Of a stretch of DNA of 64,000 nucleotides, positions 45,295 through 53,605 are shown piece after piece. The position numbers and the translations under genes are program-made. This DNA is from Bryobacterales bacterium (GTDB taxonomy: Bacteria > Acidobacteriota > Terriglobia > Bryobacterales > Bryobacteraceae), in NCBI GenBank assembly GCA_020847045.1, contig JADLCT010000024.1, positions 35,930 to 99,929 of the forward strand, in the 5' to 3' direction. The notes below the pieces were generated by a model. That model did not search any database and was not told the origin of the DNA. It saw only the letters and a program-made list of their open reading frames with translations. Numbering within the stretch: the first letter of the stretch is position 1; each line of letters begins with the position of its first letter.

Positions 45295-46470
45295 ATGAAA
45301 CCCAAACACGACTATTACGAGACGCTGGGACTGAAACGCGGCGCGGGCGAAGATGAGATCCGCAAGGCGTACCGCCGTCTGGCGCGTAAACACCATCCCG
45401 ACGTGAACCCTGGCGATAAGGCGGCGGAAGACCGTTTCAAGGACGTCCAGGAAGCCTACGACGTTCTGAACGACGCCAAAAAGCGCCAGATGTACGATCA
45501 GTTCGGCTTCTATTCCGAATCAGGATTCCCGGGCGCGGGCGCCCAGCAGAATCCCGGTGGCGGTTTTGGCTTCGGCGGTTTCGATTTCACCGACATGTTC
45601 GGAAAGTCCGGCGGCGGCCATGCCGGCGCGCGCCCGGAGGATTTCTCTCAGGAAGCCGGCGGCTCCCGCTTCAGCGACATTTTCAGCCAGTTCTTCGGAG
45701 GCAACCGGCGCGGCCAGCGCCAGCCCGAAAAGGGCGCCGATCTGGAGTACACGCTGAACATCGACTTCTGGCGCAGCATGAAGGGCACGCAGGCGAAGCT
45801 GAACATCGACCGCCAGGAGCAGTGCGCCACCTGTCATGGCAGCGGCCAGTCCGGCGGAGGCAACGTTCTGTGCCCCGGCTGCAACGGCAGCGGCACGGTA
45901 ACCCAGCAGGCGGGCGCCATGCGCTTCAACTTGAGTTGCCCCCGCTGCGATGGCACCGGCCGCCTGCGCAACGTCTGCACCCATTGCCATGGCGACGGCC
46001 GGGTGAGCGCGCGCGAGACAGTGGATGTCCGCATCCCCTCGGGCGTGCAGGGCGGCGACCGTCTGCGTGTAGCCGGTAAGGGAAACGCCGGCACAATGGG
46101 CGCTCCTTCGGGTGATCTCTACATCACCGTGAACGTCGAGCCGCACGCCTTCTTCCAGCGCGAAGGTGACGATATCCGCATTCAGATCCCCGTTACGGTG
46201 TGGGAAGCGGCGTTGGGCACCAAGGTTGAGGTCCCCACCATCGATGGCCGCGCGTTGTTGAAAATTCCGCAGGGCACGCAGAACGGCCAGCGGTTCCGCC
46301 TGCGCGAGCGGGGAGTGAACAACGCCCGCAAAGGTAAACGCGGCGACGAGATTGTCGAGGTAGCTGTCCAGGCCCCCAAGGCCCACGACGAACGCACCCG
46401 TGAAATTCTACGCGAACTGGCGCAACTGCACGAAGAGGACCCGCGCGCGGAGATGTGGGCGAAGATATAA
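45295..46470 (+). CDS. dnaJ: Co-chaperone DnaJ (Hsp40)
   Basis: Stimulates DnaK ATPase activity and delivers substrates. The 391-residue product has a J-domain at 5-70 with HPD at 34-36, a Gly/Phe-rich region at about 75-115, and four CxxCxGxG zinc motifs at about 177-240 ([32 protein letters not shown]). C-terminal beta-sandwich domains follow. All four cysteine motifs are intact. It lies 52 nt after dnaK across the hairpin and 13 nt before hspR. Confidence 0.96.
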   Translation: MKPKHDYYETLGLKRGAGEDEIRKAYRRLARKHHPDVNPGDKAAEDRFKDVQEAYDVLNDAKKRQMYDQFGFYSESGFPGAGAQQNPGGGFGFGGFDFTDMFGKSGGGHAGARPEDFSQEAGGSRFSDIFSQFFGGNRRGQRQPEKGADLEYTLNIDFWRSMKGTQAKLNIDRQEQCATCHGSGQSGGGNVLCPGCNGSGTVTQQAGAMRFNLSCPRCDGTGRLRNVCTHCHGDGRVSARETVDVRIPSGVQGGDRLRVAGKGNAGTMGAPSGDLYITVNVEPHAFFQREGDDIRIQIPVTVWEAALGTKVEVPTIDGRALLKIPQGTQNGQRFRLRERGVNNARKGKRGDEIVEVAVQAPKAHDERTREILRELAQLHEEDPRAEMWAKI

Positions 46471-46483
46471 ACTGGCGAAAACG

Positions 46484-46924
46484 ATGAAGCGATCGCGCAG
46501 CAAAGCGGCTTACATGATTTCGGCTGTCTCGGAACAGTACGGAATCCACCCGCAAACCCTCCGCCTGTACGAGCGCGAGGGCCTGCTCAAGCCTTCCCGC
46601 AGCGACGGCAACACGCGCCTGTACACCGACGAGGACCTGGAACGTCTGGAGATCATCCTCAAGCTCACGCGCGACCTCGGCGTGAACCTTGCCGGTGTCG
46701 AGATCATCCTGAACATGCGCGCGCGCATGGAAACCATGCAGCGGCAGATGGAGGAGTTCATCTCGACGCTCAACCGCGAACTGGCCCACCGCGTTCCGCA
46801 CACCGGCGACGAGCCCGCGAACTCGCTTGTTCCCGTGTTGCGCATGCCCGAGGTGGCTGTGTCGCGCCCCGCCGCCGAGCCCAAGCCATCCAAACCGGCT
46901 CGCGGCCGCCTCAAGCGCTCCTGA
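46484..46924 (+). CDS. hspR: HspR-like MerR-family heat-shock repressor
   Basis: A 146-residue regulator. The DNA-binding part (about 10-80) shows YMISAVSEQYGIHPQTLRLY and EREGLLKPSRSDGNTRLYTD, the hallmark of HspR within the MerR family. LTRDLGVNLAGVEIIL and a coiled coil complete the protein, and the tail is Pro/Lys-rich. In actinobacteria HspR represses its own dnaK operon by binding HAIR sites, with DnaK as co-repressor. The position at the end of dnaK-dnaJ supports the same autoregulation, but I see no HAIR site here. Start is the ATG at 46484. Confidence 0.88.
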   Translation: MKRSRSKAAYMISAVSEQYGIHPQTLRLYEREGLLKPSRSDGNTRLYTDEDLERLEIILKLTRDLGVNLAGVEIILNMRARMETMQRQMEEFISTLNRELAHRVPHTGDEPANSLVPVLRMPEVAVSRPAAEPKPSKPARGRLKRS

Positions 46925-46958
46925 ACCGCCCGCCGCAACCCGCCACGATCACCGCCAG

Positions 46959-46964
46959 TACAAT
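46959..46964 (+). promoter_or_regulatory. Putative -10 element (TACAAT) for a leaderless gene
   Basis: TACAAT is followed by 9 nt (AGAGCTTTC) with no ribosome-binding site, then the ATG at 46974. The geometry is identical to that at galU. No good -35 is visible. Confidence 0.5.
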
Positions 46965-46973
46965 AGAGCTTTC

Positions 46974-47384
46974 ATGACGCAGCCGCCCCACTCAGCCACC
47001 CCAGACGACATCACCTTCGCCGCGCGGCTTCTCGAACAGATCGAGCTCTTTCTGACGGGTGCGGCCAGTGAGACCTCCACCCTCGGCGCCCTGCCCGCCG
47101 AACCTGCTCACCCGGTTCTGCGCGAGATTCGCCGCGACCTGCTCGCCACGCTGCGCGAAGAACGCGGCCACTGGGACACCATGCGCCCACGTTTCACCCT
47201 GGATGCCGAACTGCTGGCCAGTTTTGAGTGGCACTCCTCACGCGCCACCCACTGCCGGGAGGCTGTCTGGGAGCGTGTGCAGGATTACCCGTTTCTCGAC
47301 CGGAATGAGATTGGCGCCGAGGTGCGCCGCTGCCTGGAGGATTGCCCGCCCTATCAGCTTCGCGGCCACCACGCCGGGCGGTGA
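46974..47384 (+). CDS. Hypothetical protein, 136 residues
   Basis: I do not recognise this protein. It has no signal peptide or membrane segment. It looks mostly alpha-helical (for example FAARLLEQIELFLTG, LREIRRDLLATLREERGHWD) and contains a W-D-x-x-R motif and two late cysteines (RRCLEDCPPY). The codon pattern fits a real gene: GC-rich third positions and an open frame ending just before the convergent gene at 47392. The putative promoter ends 9 nt before the ATG with no ribosome-binding site. Confidence 0.55.
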   Translation: MTQPPHSATPDDITFAARLLEQIELFLTGAASETSTLGALPAEPAHPVLREIRRDLLATLREERGHWDTMRPRFTLDAELLASFEWHSSRATHCREAVWERVQDYPFLDRNEIGAEVRRCLEDCPPYQLRGHHAGR

Positions 47385-47391
47385 AACGCCC

Positions 47392-47889
47392 CTAAAACTT
47401 CAACCGCGGACTGCACACCGGCCACGGCGAGAATCCAATCGCGCCGTTTTCCCGGTCCACCATCAGGTTCAACTCCGTATCGTCGAACCGGAGCACGCGA
47501 ATGATGCTCGCCGGACAATCGTCCGGCGGCTTGAAGCGCAGCAGAAAACGGCGTGCCGAACTGCCCGTGTGCCCGCTGCGCAGGATCACGCCCTGGCCGG
47601 CGTTCTTGAACCGGCCCTCCGGGCCCCAGTCTTCGAGAAACTTCGGGTAGGTGTAGTCGGTGCACGGCGTCCGGCTCGTGCAGCCGAACATCGCGTACCC
47701 CTTCTGATAGTTCTTGGCCTTGAGCGCCTCCACGAACTCGTTCAGCTGGCGCTCCTCGCTGAAATTGCGGAAGAACATCCACCAGATAAAGAGGGCGCCC
47801 AGCACCACCACGAGCGCCAGCCCGATCTTTCTTCGGATTTCCGCCCGGCGTTCGTCCTCAACGCCGTACCCGCTCATGTAGTCGGCCAC
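47392..47889 (-). CDS. Membrane-anchored protein of unknown function
   Basis: A 165-residue protein with a single transmembrane helix near the N-terminus (about 22-39, IGLALVVVLGALFIWWMFF) and a periplasmic domain containing a Cys pair (FGCTSRTPCTDYTYPKFLED) and a late Cys. The fold after the helix (EERQLNEFVEALKAKNYQKGYAMF) resembles small NTF2-like or DUF4864-like anchored domains, only weakly. The GTG at 47889 has a textbook AGGAGG 7 nt upstream. It lies 10 nt after the OmpH stop, so both are probably co-transcribed and the protein may act in envelope biogenesis. Confidence 0.7.
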   Translation of the reverse strand: MADYMSGYGVEDERRAEIRRKIGLALVVVLGALFIWWMFFRNFSEERQLNEFVEALKAKNYQKGYAMFGCTSRTPCTDYTYPKFLEDWGPEGRFKNAGQGVILRSGHTGSSARRFLLRFKPPDDCPASIIRVLRFDDTELNLMVDRENGAIGFSPWPVCSPRLKF

Positions 47890-47899
47890 GGAAGACCTC

Positions 47900-48415
47900 C
47901 TACTTCGCGGGATAGGCTTTGTCGTACTCCGCCGTCACGGCCGGCGTCACATCCAGCGCGGGCTTGAAATAGAGCGTATTGCCCGAATCCACCACCACGT
48001 CCACGCCTTGCGCCTCGGCCACCTTCTTGATCACTTCCTGGATGCGCTGGCCGCCCCGCTGCAGAATGTCGTTGCGGTCGCGTTCCACGTCGGCCTGCAG
48101 GTCTTCGGTCTGGCGCTTCAACTCCACCTGTGCCCGCTGGGCCCGCACCATCATGTCCTGCTCGGCCGCCGGTTGCAGCTTGCCCGCGTTGGTTTGCAGG
48201 TTGCGCTGAATCTCGGCGATTTCGCGCTGCAACTTGTCGATGGCCTCCTGGCGCGGACGGTACCGCGTCTCCATTTCAGCCTGCGCCTTTTTCATCTCCG
48301 CCGTATCGAGCAGAGCCTTTTGCAGGTTAATGATGGCTACCTTGGACTGGGCCTGTGCGGCCGCAACGGCCAGAAACAGGGACGCGACAAGACACAGACG
48401 AGAGACGCGAAACAT
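47900..48415 (-). CDS. OmpH/Skp-family periplasmic chaperone
   Basis: A 171-residue exported protein. After a signal peptide (LCLVASLFLAVAAAQA) it shows KVAIINLQKALLDTAEMKKAQ, the N-terminal strand and helix of the Skp family, then a long coiled-coil tentacle region (about 45-130) and a returning strand (GVDVVVDSGNTLYFKPALDVT). Skp holds unfolded outer-membrane proteins in the periplasm. ATG at 48415; AAGGAG lies about 12 nt upstream. lpxD, often next to skp, is about 5 kb away on the same strand. Confidence 0.87.
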   Translation of the reverse strand: MFRVSRLCLVASLFLAVAAAQAQSKVAIINLQKALLDTAEMKKAQAEMETRYRPRQEAIDKLQREIAEIQRNLQTNAGKLQPAAEQDMMVRAQRAQVELKRQTEDLQADVERDRNDILQRGGQRIQEVIKKVAEAQGVDVVVDSGNTLYFKPALDVTPAVTAEYDKAYPAK

Positions 48416-48493
48416 GGAAGCGGAGAACTCCTTGCGAGAAATATGCATTTTCAGGCTAACACAGCGCGCCAGAGCCGCGGCGCACCCGCGCGT

Positions 48494-48499
48494 TACACT
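48494..48499 (+). promoter_or_regulatory. Putative -10 element (TACACT) for a leaderless gene
   Basis: TACACT is followed by only 6 nt (GTCCCT) and the ATG at 48506. No ribosome-binding site fits in the gap. Initiation would fall on or near the A of the ATG. Confidence 0.4.
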
Positions 48500-48505
48500 G
48501 TCCCT

Positions 48506-48946
48506 ATGCCCCCGATTCGCTCCCAGGCGACCTACGACGACGTGAACCTTCTGCTCCGCCTCTACGAAATGCGCCGCGAGGCCCGGATGCGCGAAGCACG
48601 CGCCTGGTTCACGGCCAATTTCCGTCCCCAGTCCTGGACCGAAGTCACGGAAAAGTGGCCTCATGGGTCGGCTGAAAACGCCAGCATCCGCCAGGTGCTC
48701 AGCTACTGGGAGATGGTTGCCTCCTTCGTCACCTCCGGTGTGCTCTACGACGAGCTCTTTTTCGAGAACACCCGCGAGCTGCTGCTGTGCTACGTGCGCA
48801 TCGAGAAGATCATCCCCGAGGTGCGCAAGGCCAATAACGACCCCTTCGCCTATCACAATCTCGAAACGGTGGCCAAGCGCTTCATCGAGTGGATGAACCA
48901 GCGCGCGCAGGGCAGCTACGAAGCCTTCGCCAAGCGCGTCGGCTAA
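48506..48946 (+). CDS. Hypothetical protein, 146 residues (DUF4760-like at best)
   Basis: I cannot name this protein. It is soluble, helical and rich in aromatic residues (LLLRLYEMRREARMREARAW, WEMVASFVTSGVLYDELFFE, FAYHNLETVAKRFIEWMNQR). The pattern of a helix with 'SYWEMVASFV..GV...LFF' recalls DUF4760-type proteins without their membrane helix, which is a weak resemblance. It lies divergent from ompH and convergent with tsaE, overlapping the tsaE end by 4 nt. The TACACT hexamer 6 nt before the ATG suggests a leaderless message. Confidence 0.6.
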   Translation: MPPIRSQATYDDVNLLLRLYEMRREARMREARAWFTANFRPQSWTEVTEKWPHGSAENASIRQVLSYWEMVASFVTSGVLYDELFFENTRELLLCYVRIEKIIPEVRKANNDPFAYHNLETVAKRFIEWMNQRAQGSYEAFAKRVG

Positions 48947-49368
48947 ACAACCTCACGCACTTTCACGGTGCGCGCGTCCTCGCCCGAACGTTCGATGCGG
49001 ACCTCGGTTCGCGGCCTCGGCATGAGGCCGGCGAAGCGCTCGCCCCATTCGATCAGCACCATCGCATCGCGGTCCATGAGATCCTCCAGTTCGAGCGTCG
49101 CCAGTTCGCGCGCCTCCTCGATCCGGTAGAGGTCGATGTGATAAAGCCTTACCGGATCGCCGTACTCGTGAATCAGCGTGAACGTGGGGCTCGACACCTC
49201 GGCGGCCCGCGCCACGCCGAGTCCCACGGCGATGCCCTTGGCCAGCGTCGTCTTTCCCGCCCCCAGGTTGCCGGACAGCAGCACCACTCCGCGCCGCGGC
49301 AGCAGGGCCGCCAGACGCTCGCCCAGCGCCATCGTCTCCTCCGCCGAGTTCGTCTTATACACGCGCAT
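48943..49368 (-). CDS. tsaE: tRNA threonylcarbamoyladenosine biosynthesis ATPase TsaE
   Basis: ATPase of the TsaBDE complex that makes t6A37 on ANN-decoding tRNAs. The 141-residue product shows Walker A GNLGAGKTT at 33-41, the SSPTFTLIHEY motif and LYRIEEARELATLELEDLMD followed by VLIEWGERF, all typical of TsaE (YjeE). The ATG at 49368 overlaps the nnr stop by 14 nt. It is the last gene in a five-gene minus-strand operon. The nnr-tsaE pairing is a common bacterial arrangement. Confidence 0.94.
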   Translation of the reverse strand: MRVYKTNSAEETMALGERLAALLPRRGVVLLSGNLGAGKTTLAKGIAVGLGVARAAEVSSPTFTLIHEYGDPVRLYHIDLYRIEEARELATLELEDLMDRDAMVLIEWGERFAGLMPRPRTEVRIERSGEDARTVKVREVV

Positions 49369-50785
49369 CGGCCATCGCCTTGGGCAGATACCGCAGCAGA
49401 TCGGTGGCGATCAGGCACCGTTCGCCCAATTCGTCCCTGGCCAGATCGCCGGCCCGTCCATGCAGCCACACGGCGGCGACCACGGCCTCGCGCGGCCTGC
49501 GCGGCTCCTGCGCCAGAAGTCCGGCAATCAGCCCCGTCAGCACGTCGCCGGAGCCGCCCGTGGCCATTCCGGGGTTTCCCGCCGGGTTGATCCACACCGC
49601 GCCATCGGCGAAGGCGATCAAGGTGCGGTGGCCCTTCAGCACCAGCGTGCATTGCCGCTCCTGCGCAAATCCGCGCGCCACGGCCAAACGGTTCTCCTGC
49701 ACCTCGGCCGTGCTCAGTCCCGCCAACCGCCCCATTTCGCCCGGATGCGGCGTCAGAATGCAGCCGTGCACATCCAAGCCCCCGGCCGCCACCAGGTTCA
49801 GCGCATCGGCATCCAGCACGCAAGGCGTCTCCAGCGAAAGCAGCTTTCCCAGCAGAGCCGCCGCTCCCGGTTCGGTTCCCAAACCCGGACCCACGGCCAG
49901 CACGGTCTTGCCTTCCACGGGCGGCTCGTCCAAAGGAGCCGTCATCAACTCCGGAGCCATCGCCGGCGCGCCTTCGCACGCCACCGTCACCAGCCCCGCC
50001 CCCGCACGCAACGCCGCGAGCCCCGCCATCGCCGCCGCGCCACTCTTCCCAGCCGCTCCGCCCACGACCAGAACGTGACCGTATGTCCCTTTATGGCCAT
50101 TGGCCGCTCGTGGCGCGAGCACCTTGCCCGCATCGCGCGCCTCTGTTACGTGCAACCAGTGCTCCGGCTCATCGTCGATGAAACGCGAGGGGATCCCGAT
50201 GGGCGCCACCACCAGCTCGCCCACCCGCCCTGTCTCCTCACCGAAGTAATGCTCCACCTTCGGCGCCGCGAAGGTCACCGTCGCCTCGGCGCGCACACCG
50301 CCGAAACCCAGGCCCGACGGAAGGTCCACGGCCACTATATGCGCACCGGCGGCCGCATGGATCCCTCCGATCAATTCCGCCACACGCCCGCGCGGAGCGC
50401 CCTCGCCCCCCGTGCCCAACAAGGCGTCCACGATGAGCGTCGCCCCGGCGGGGATCTTCTCCACCACCGGACACCCGCATACACACAGCATCCGCCAGTT
50501 GGCCAGAGCATCGCCGCGCAGCTCCTCCGGCGCACACGCCATCACCACCTCGACGCGCGCCGCGAACCGCGTCCGCAACTGCCGCGCAACCGCCAGGCCA
50601 TCGCCGCCGTTGTTTCCCTTCCCGCAGCACACCACGATGTGATGCCTCTCCAGCGGCGCGTACCGCCGGGCCAGGAGCTCCACCACGCGCATCGCGGCGT
50701 TCTCCATGAGGATCAAGCCCGGAACGCCGGCTTCGATTGTTCTTCTGTCCATTTCCCGCATCTGCCGCGCCGTCAAAACCTTCAT
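49355..50785 (-). CDS. nnr: Bifunctional NAD(P)H-hydrate epimerase / ADP-dependent dehydratase
   Basis: Repairs hydrated NADH and NADPH. The 476-residue product has an N-terminal YjeF_N epimerase domain (about 1-205; TIEAGVPGLILMENAA and CCGKGNNGGDGLAVARQL) and a C-terminal ribokinase-like dehydratase (about 215-476; GPGLGTEPGAAALL, LTPHPGEMGRLAGLS, LKGHRTLIA, GSGDVLTGLIAGLLAQ). Both domains retain their glycine-rich sites. It starts 3 nt after the SpoIIE phosphatase gene and overlaps tsaE. Confidence 0.94.
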   Translation of the reverse strand: MKVLTARQMREMDRRTIEAGVPGLILMENAAMRVVELLARRYAPLERHHIVVCCGKGNNGGDGLAVARQLRTRFAARVEVVMACAPEELRGDALANWRMLCVCGCPVVEKIPAGATLIVDALLGTGGEGAPRGRVAELIGGIHAAAGAHIVAVDLPSGLGFGGVRAEATVTFAAPKVEHYFGEETGRVGELVVAPIGIPSRFIDDEPEHWLHVTEARDAGKVLAPRAANGHKGTYGHVLVVGGAAGKSGAAAMAGLAALRAGAGLVTVACEGAPAMAPELMTAPLDEPPVEGKTVLAVGPGLGTEPGAAALLGKLLSLETPCVLDADALNLVAAGGLDVHGCILTPHPGEMGRLAGLSTAEVQENRLAVARGFAQERQCTLVLKGHRTLIAFADGAVWINPAGNPGMATGGSGDVLTGLIAGLLAQEPRRPREAVVAAVWLHGRAGDLARDELGERCLIATDLLRYLPKAMADARV

Positions 50786-50788
50786 CGC

Positions 50789-52780
50789 CTACGTCCTCTT
50801 CACCACCAGCAGTGTCATATCATCCTGCAACTCGTGCGAGCCGGTGAATGCCTTGACCGCCTCGATCACCTCGGCGATGATCTGATCGCCCTCCATGCCC
50901 GCGCAGCGTTCGGCCAGCTCACAAAGACGCCCCTCGCCGAACATCTCGCCGTACTCGTTCTCCGGCTCGGTCACGCCGTCGGTGTAGCACACCAGCACAT
51001 CGCCCGGCTTCAATTCCAAACGGCTCTCCTCGTAAGGAGTTCCGGGAAACAACCCCACCACCGTGCCGTTCACCTCCAGCGGCGACGCCTTTCCGTCCCG
51101 CACCAGCAAGGGCGGCAGGTGTCCGGCGTTCGTGTAGGTGAGCAGCGAGGCGTGCGGGTCGTACACGGCGAAAAAGAACGTGGCGTACTTCTCCGGCGAG
51201 GTGTTGGCGTGCAACTGCCGGTTGATCCGGCTCACCAGTTGCGACGTGGGAAACACGCCGCACGCCTCGCCGGAGTTTCCGGCGGGCTGCTGGCGCCCGT
51301 CGTGAATCACCAAGCGCAGCGAAGCCTGCAGGCTGGCCATCAGCAGCGCCGCCGAGATGCCTTTCCCGGCCACGTCGGCAATCGCCATGGCCAGGCAGCC
51401 GCTGGCCAGCTCCTGGTAGTCGTAATAGTCGCCGGACACCGTGCGCGCCGCATGGCACAAGGCGTCCACGCGCAATCCCGGCGTGGAGGGCGGCGCCTTG
51501 GGGAACAACTGGTCCTGCACCTCGCGCGCAATTTGCAGCTCGGCCTGCATGCGCTCGTTCTCCTTGGCCACCACCAGCAGCCGCTCCACGTTCTCCGTCA
51601 TGCGGTTGAAGCTCCGGCTCAATCCGGCCACCTGCTCACCTCCACGCACGCGGATGCGGTGGCTGAAGTCGCCCTTCATCACGCGCTGTGTTCCCTCGTA
51701 CAGGTCCTGCACGGCGGCCGTGATGGTCGTGGTGATGCTCACGCCGATGAAGATCGAGAGGAACTCCACCACAACCAGCAGAATCCCCAGCGTGTACATG
51801 TAAGCCGCCAGTCCGCTTTCGGTGCGCTGCGAGAACAGCGTCCGCGCCACGGCGCTCAGGCGCGAATGCACGCTCAGCAGCGCCGTGTCCGTACGCGCCA
51901 GGTCGTCCCAGAAATAGATGGGCACCTGTGTCGCCCACAGCAGTTCGAAGTCGAAGCGGTTCACGGGGGGCGGCGCCGCCTGCACCGCCTCTTCCTCCTC
52001 CTCGCGCGTGCCGAGCGGATAGAATCCGATTCGCCTTCGCTCGAACGGCTGCGCAGCGGCCGGATCGAAATGCAACACGCCCACTTCGCACAGCCCGGGC
52101 GCGAGGTCGCTGAAGAACTTCCGGCTGAGAGGCGCCAGCAGCGACACCTCCCGCTGCGGCGTCAGCACATGCGCCCATCCATACAGATAGCCATCGCGCA
52201 CCACAAGTCCGGAGGCCGTGCCGCGCGCGCTCGTCCGCTCCACCGGTACGGATCCGGCCGGGAACGCGAGCGTCCGCGAAGGCCCGTGCACGGTGATCCT
52301 CAGCCCTGGAAACCCCTGCTGGTGCACCACGCCGATCCGGTCGATCGCACGTTCCAGCGCAGCGTCCGGCTCCTGCGAAAGACTCTCGGCCGCCTGCATC
52401 AGTTGCGCGATCCGGCGCTCATACTCGGAGTGCACCAGGTACACCGCGAACTGGCCCGCCGCCTCCTTGGCCGAATAGCCCGCCAGCCCCACCACCAGCA
52501 GCAGCGGAATCACGGCGATGAACAGGAATGCCACCAGCATCCTGTTCCGCAGGTTCCAGATGAAGCGCCGCAACAGCCGCCGCGCCCACTTCACAAACGA
52601 CCAGCCGGACGCGGCCGCCGTCATCAGCAGCGCCAGCAGCAGCAGCCCCCCATGCGCTCCCGCAAGCCACGCCAGCAGGCTCAACGCCACGCCGGCCACG
52701 GTCAGCTTTTCCGGCGTCTCCCACAGCGGCAGCCACTCCCGCCAGCTCAGGCCGACCTGTGGACCCGCATCCCCGTTCAT
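50789..52780 (-). CDS. Membrane HAMP-SpoIIE (PP2C-type) serine phosphatase
   Basis: A 663-residue signalling protein. Two N-terminal hydrophobic segments lie at about 27-60 and a transmembrane helix at about 83-103. A periplasmic sensor domain (about 104-335), another transmembrane helix (about 338-362), HAMP (about 363-415) and the phosphatase domain (about 450-660) follow. Catalytic motifs are VSGDYYDY, IADVAGKGISAALLMA, TYTNAGH, YTDGVTE and DDMTLLVV. Such RsbU-like enzymes usually dephosphorylate an anti-anti-sigma factor, but no STAS or anti-sigma gene is in this operon. It sits between the LOG gene (15-nt gap) and nnr (3-nt gap). Confidence 0.9.
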   Translation of the reverse strand: MNGDAGPQVGLSWREWLPLWETPEKLTVAGVALSLLAWLAGAHGGLLLLALLMTAAASGWSFVKWARRLLRRFIWNLRNRMLVAFLFIAVIPLLLVVGLAGYSAKEAAGQFAVYLVHSEYERRIAQLMQAAESLSQEPDAALERAIDRIGVVHQQGFPGLRITVHGPSRTLAFPAGSVPVERTSARGTASGLVVRDGYLYGWAHVLTPQREVSLLAPLSRKFFSDLAPGLCEVGVLHFDPAAAQPFERRRIGFYPLGTREEEEEAVQAAPPPVNRFDFELLWATQVPIYFWDDLARTDTALLSVHSRLSAVARTLFSQRTESGLAAYMYTLGILLVVVEFLSIFIGVSITTTITAAVQDLYEGTQRVMKGDFSHRIRVRGGEQVAGLSRSFNRMTENVERLLVVAKENERMQAELQIAREVQDQLFPKAPPSTPGLRVDALCHAARTVSGDYYDYQELASGCLAMAIADVAGKGISAALLMASLQASLRLVIHDGRQQPAGNSGEACGVFPTSQLVSRINRQLHANTSPEKYATFFFAVYDPHASLLTYTNAGHLPPLLVRDGKASPLEVNGTVVGLFPGTPYEESRLELKPGDVLVCYTDGVTEPENEYGEMFGEGRLCELAERCAGMEGDQIIAEVIEAVKAFTGSHELQDDMTLLVVKRT

Positions 52781-52795
52781 AGACTCCCGTGGCGC

Positions 52796-53605
52796 TTAGA
52801 TGCGCGACTTGGCGATCGCCGGCGACTCGTCCTCGGCCAGCTCCGGCCCGTGGTCATCGCCGCGCAGGTAGTGCTCCGTCAACCCTTCGCGCAGCAGCGC
52901 CATCGCCTCGCGCGGATCGTCGGCGAACTGGAACAGGTCGAGATCGCCCGGGCTGATCATGCCGTACTTCACCAGCGCCTCGAAATTCAACACCTCTTTC
53001 CAAAACGAGGTGCCGTACAGCACGATCACCATCTTCTTCATTAGCTTGTGCGTCTGCGCGAGCGTCAGCAACTCGCCCAGCTCGTCCAGCGTGCCGAAGC
53101 CTCCCGGAAACACCACCAGCGCTTTGGCCAGATAGGCGAACCAGAACTTGCGCATGAAAAAGTAGTGGAACTCGAAGCTCAGCTCCGGGGTGATGTAGGG
53201 ATTCGGAGCCTGCTCGAAGGGCAGTCCGATGTTCAACCCCACGCTCTTGCCGCCGGCGTCGTGCGCCCCGCGGTTGGCCGCCTCCATGATGCCCGGACCA
53301 CCGCCCGTGGCCACCACGAACCGCTGCCGGTGCTGATCGAGCAGCAGCGACCACTCCGTCACCAGCCGCGCCAGCTCGCGCGCGTCGTCGTAGTAGCGGC
53401 CCATCGGCCCGCCCTCGTGCGTGCGCGCCGAACCGAAGAAGACCACCGTGTCGTGCACGCGCTCCTTCCGGAAGTGCGCGAGCGGGTGCAGATACTCGGC
53501 CAGAAGCCGGATCGACCGCGCGTCCCGGCTTGTGAGGAACTCCTCGTTCAGATAGGCAAGAGGCAGGCCGTTCGCCTTGCCGGCAGGTTGATTGGGATCA
53601 CTCAT
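52796..53605 (-). CDS. LOG-family (TIGR00730-type) nucleotide phosphoribohydrolase-like protein
   Basis: A 269-residue Rossmann-fold protein of the lysine-decarboxylase-like LOG group. It has VVFFGSARTHEGGPMGRYY, then GGGPGIMEAANRG at 101-113 and PGGFGTLDEL near 166, the two signature loops. Family enzymes cleave nucleoside 5'-monophosphates (YgdH-like) or cytokinin nucleotides; the substrate here is unknown. It overlaps the lpxD stop by 8 nt. Confidence 0.87.
   Translation of the reverse strand: MSDPNQPAGKANGLPLAYLNEEFLTSRDARSIRLLAEYLHPLAHFRKERVHDTVVFFGSARTHEGGPMGRYYDDARELARLVTEWSLLLDQHRQRFVVATGGGPGIMEAANRGAHDAGGKSVGLNIGLPFEQAPNPYITPELSFEFHYFFMRKFWFAYLAKALVVFPGGFGTLDELGELLTLAQTHKLMKKMVIVLYGTSFWKEVLNFEALVKYGMISPGDLDLFQFADDPREAMALLREGLTEHYLRGDDHGPELAEDESPAIAKSRI

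Noticed and set aside
49178..53044. A 1288-codon open frame on the plus strand
   Set aside because: It lies opposite tsaE, nnr and the SpoIIE phosphatase, all with intact motifs; its composition is that of an antisense frame.
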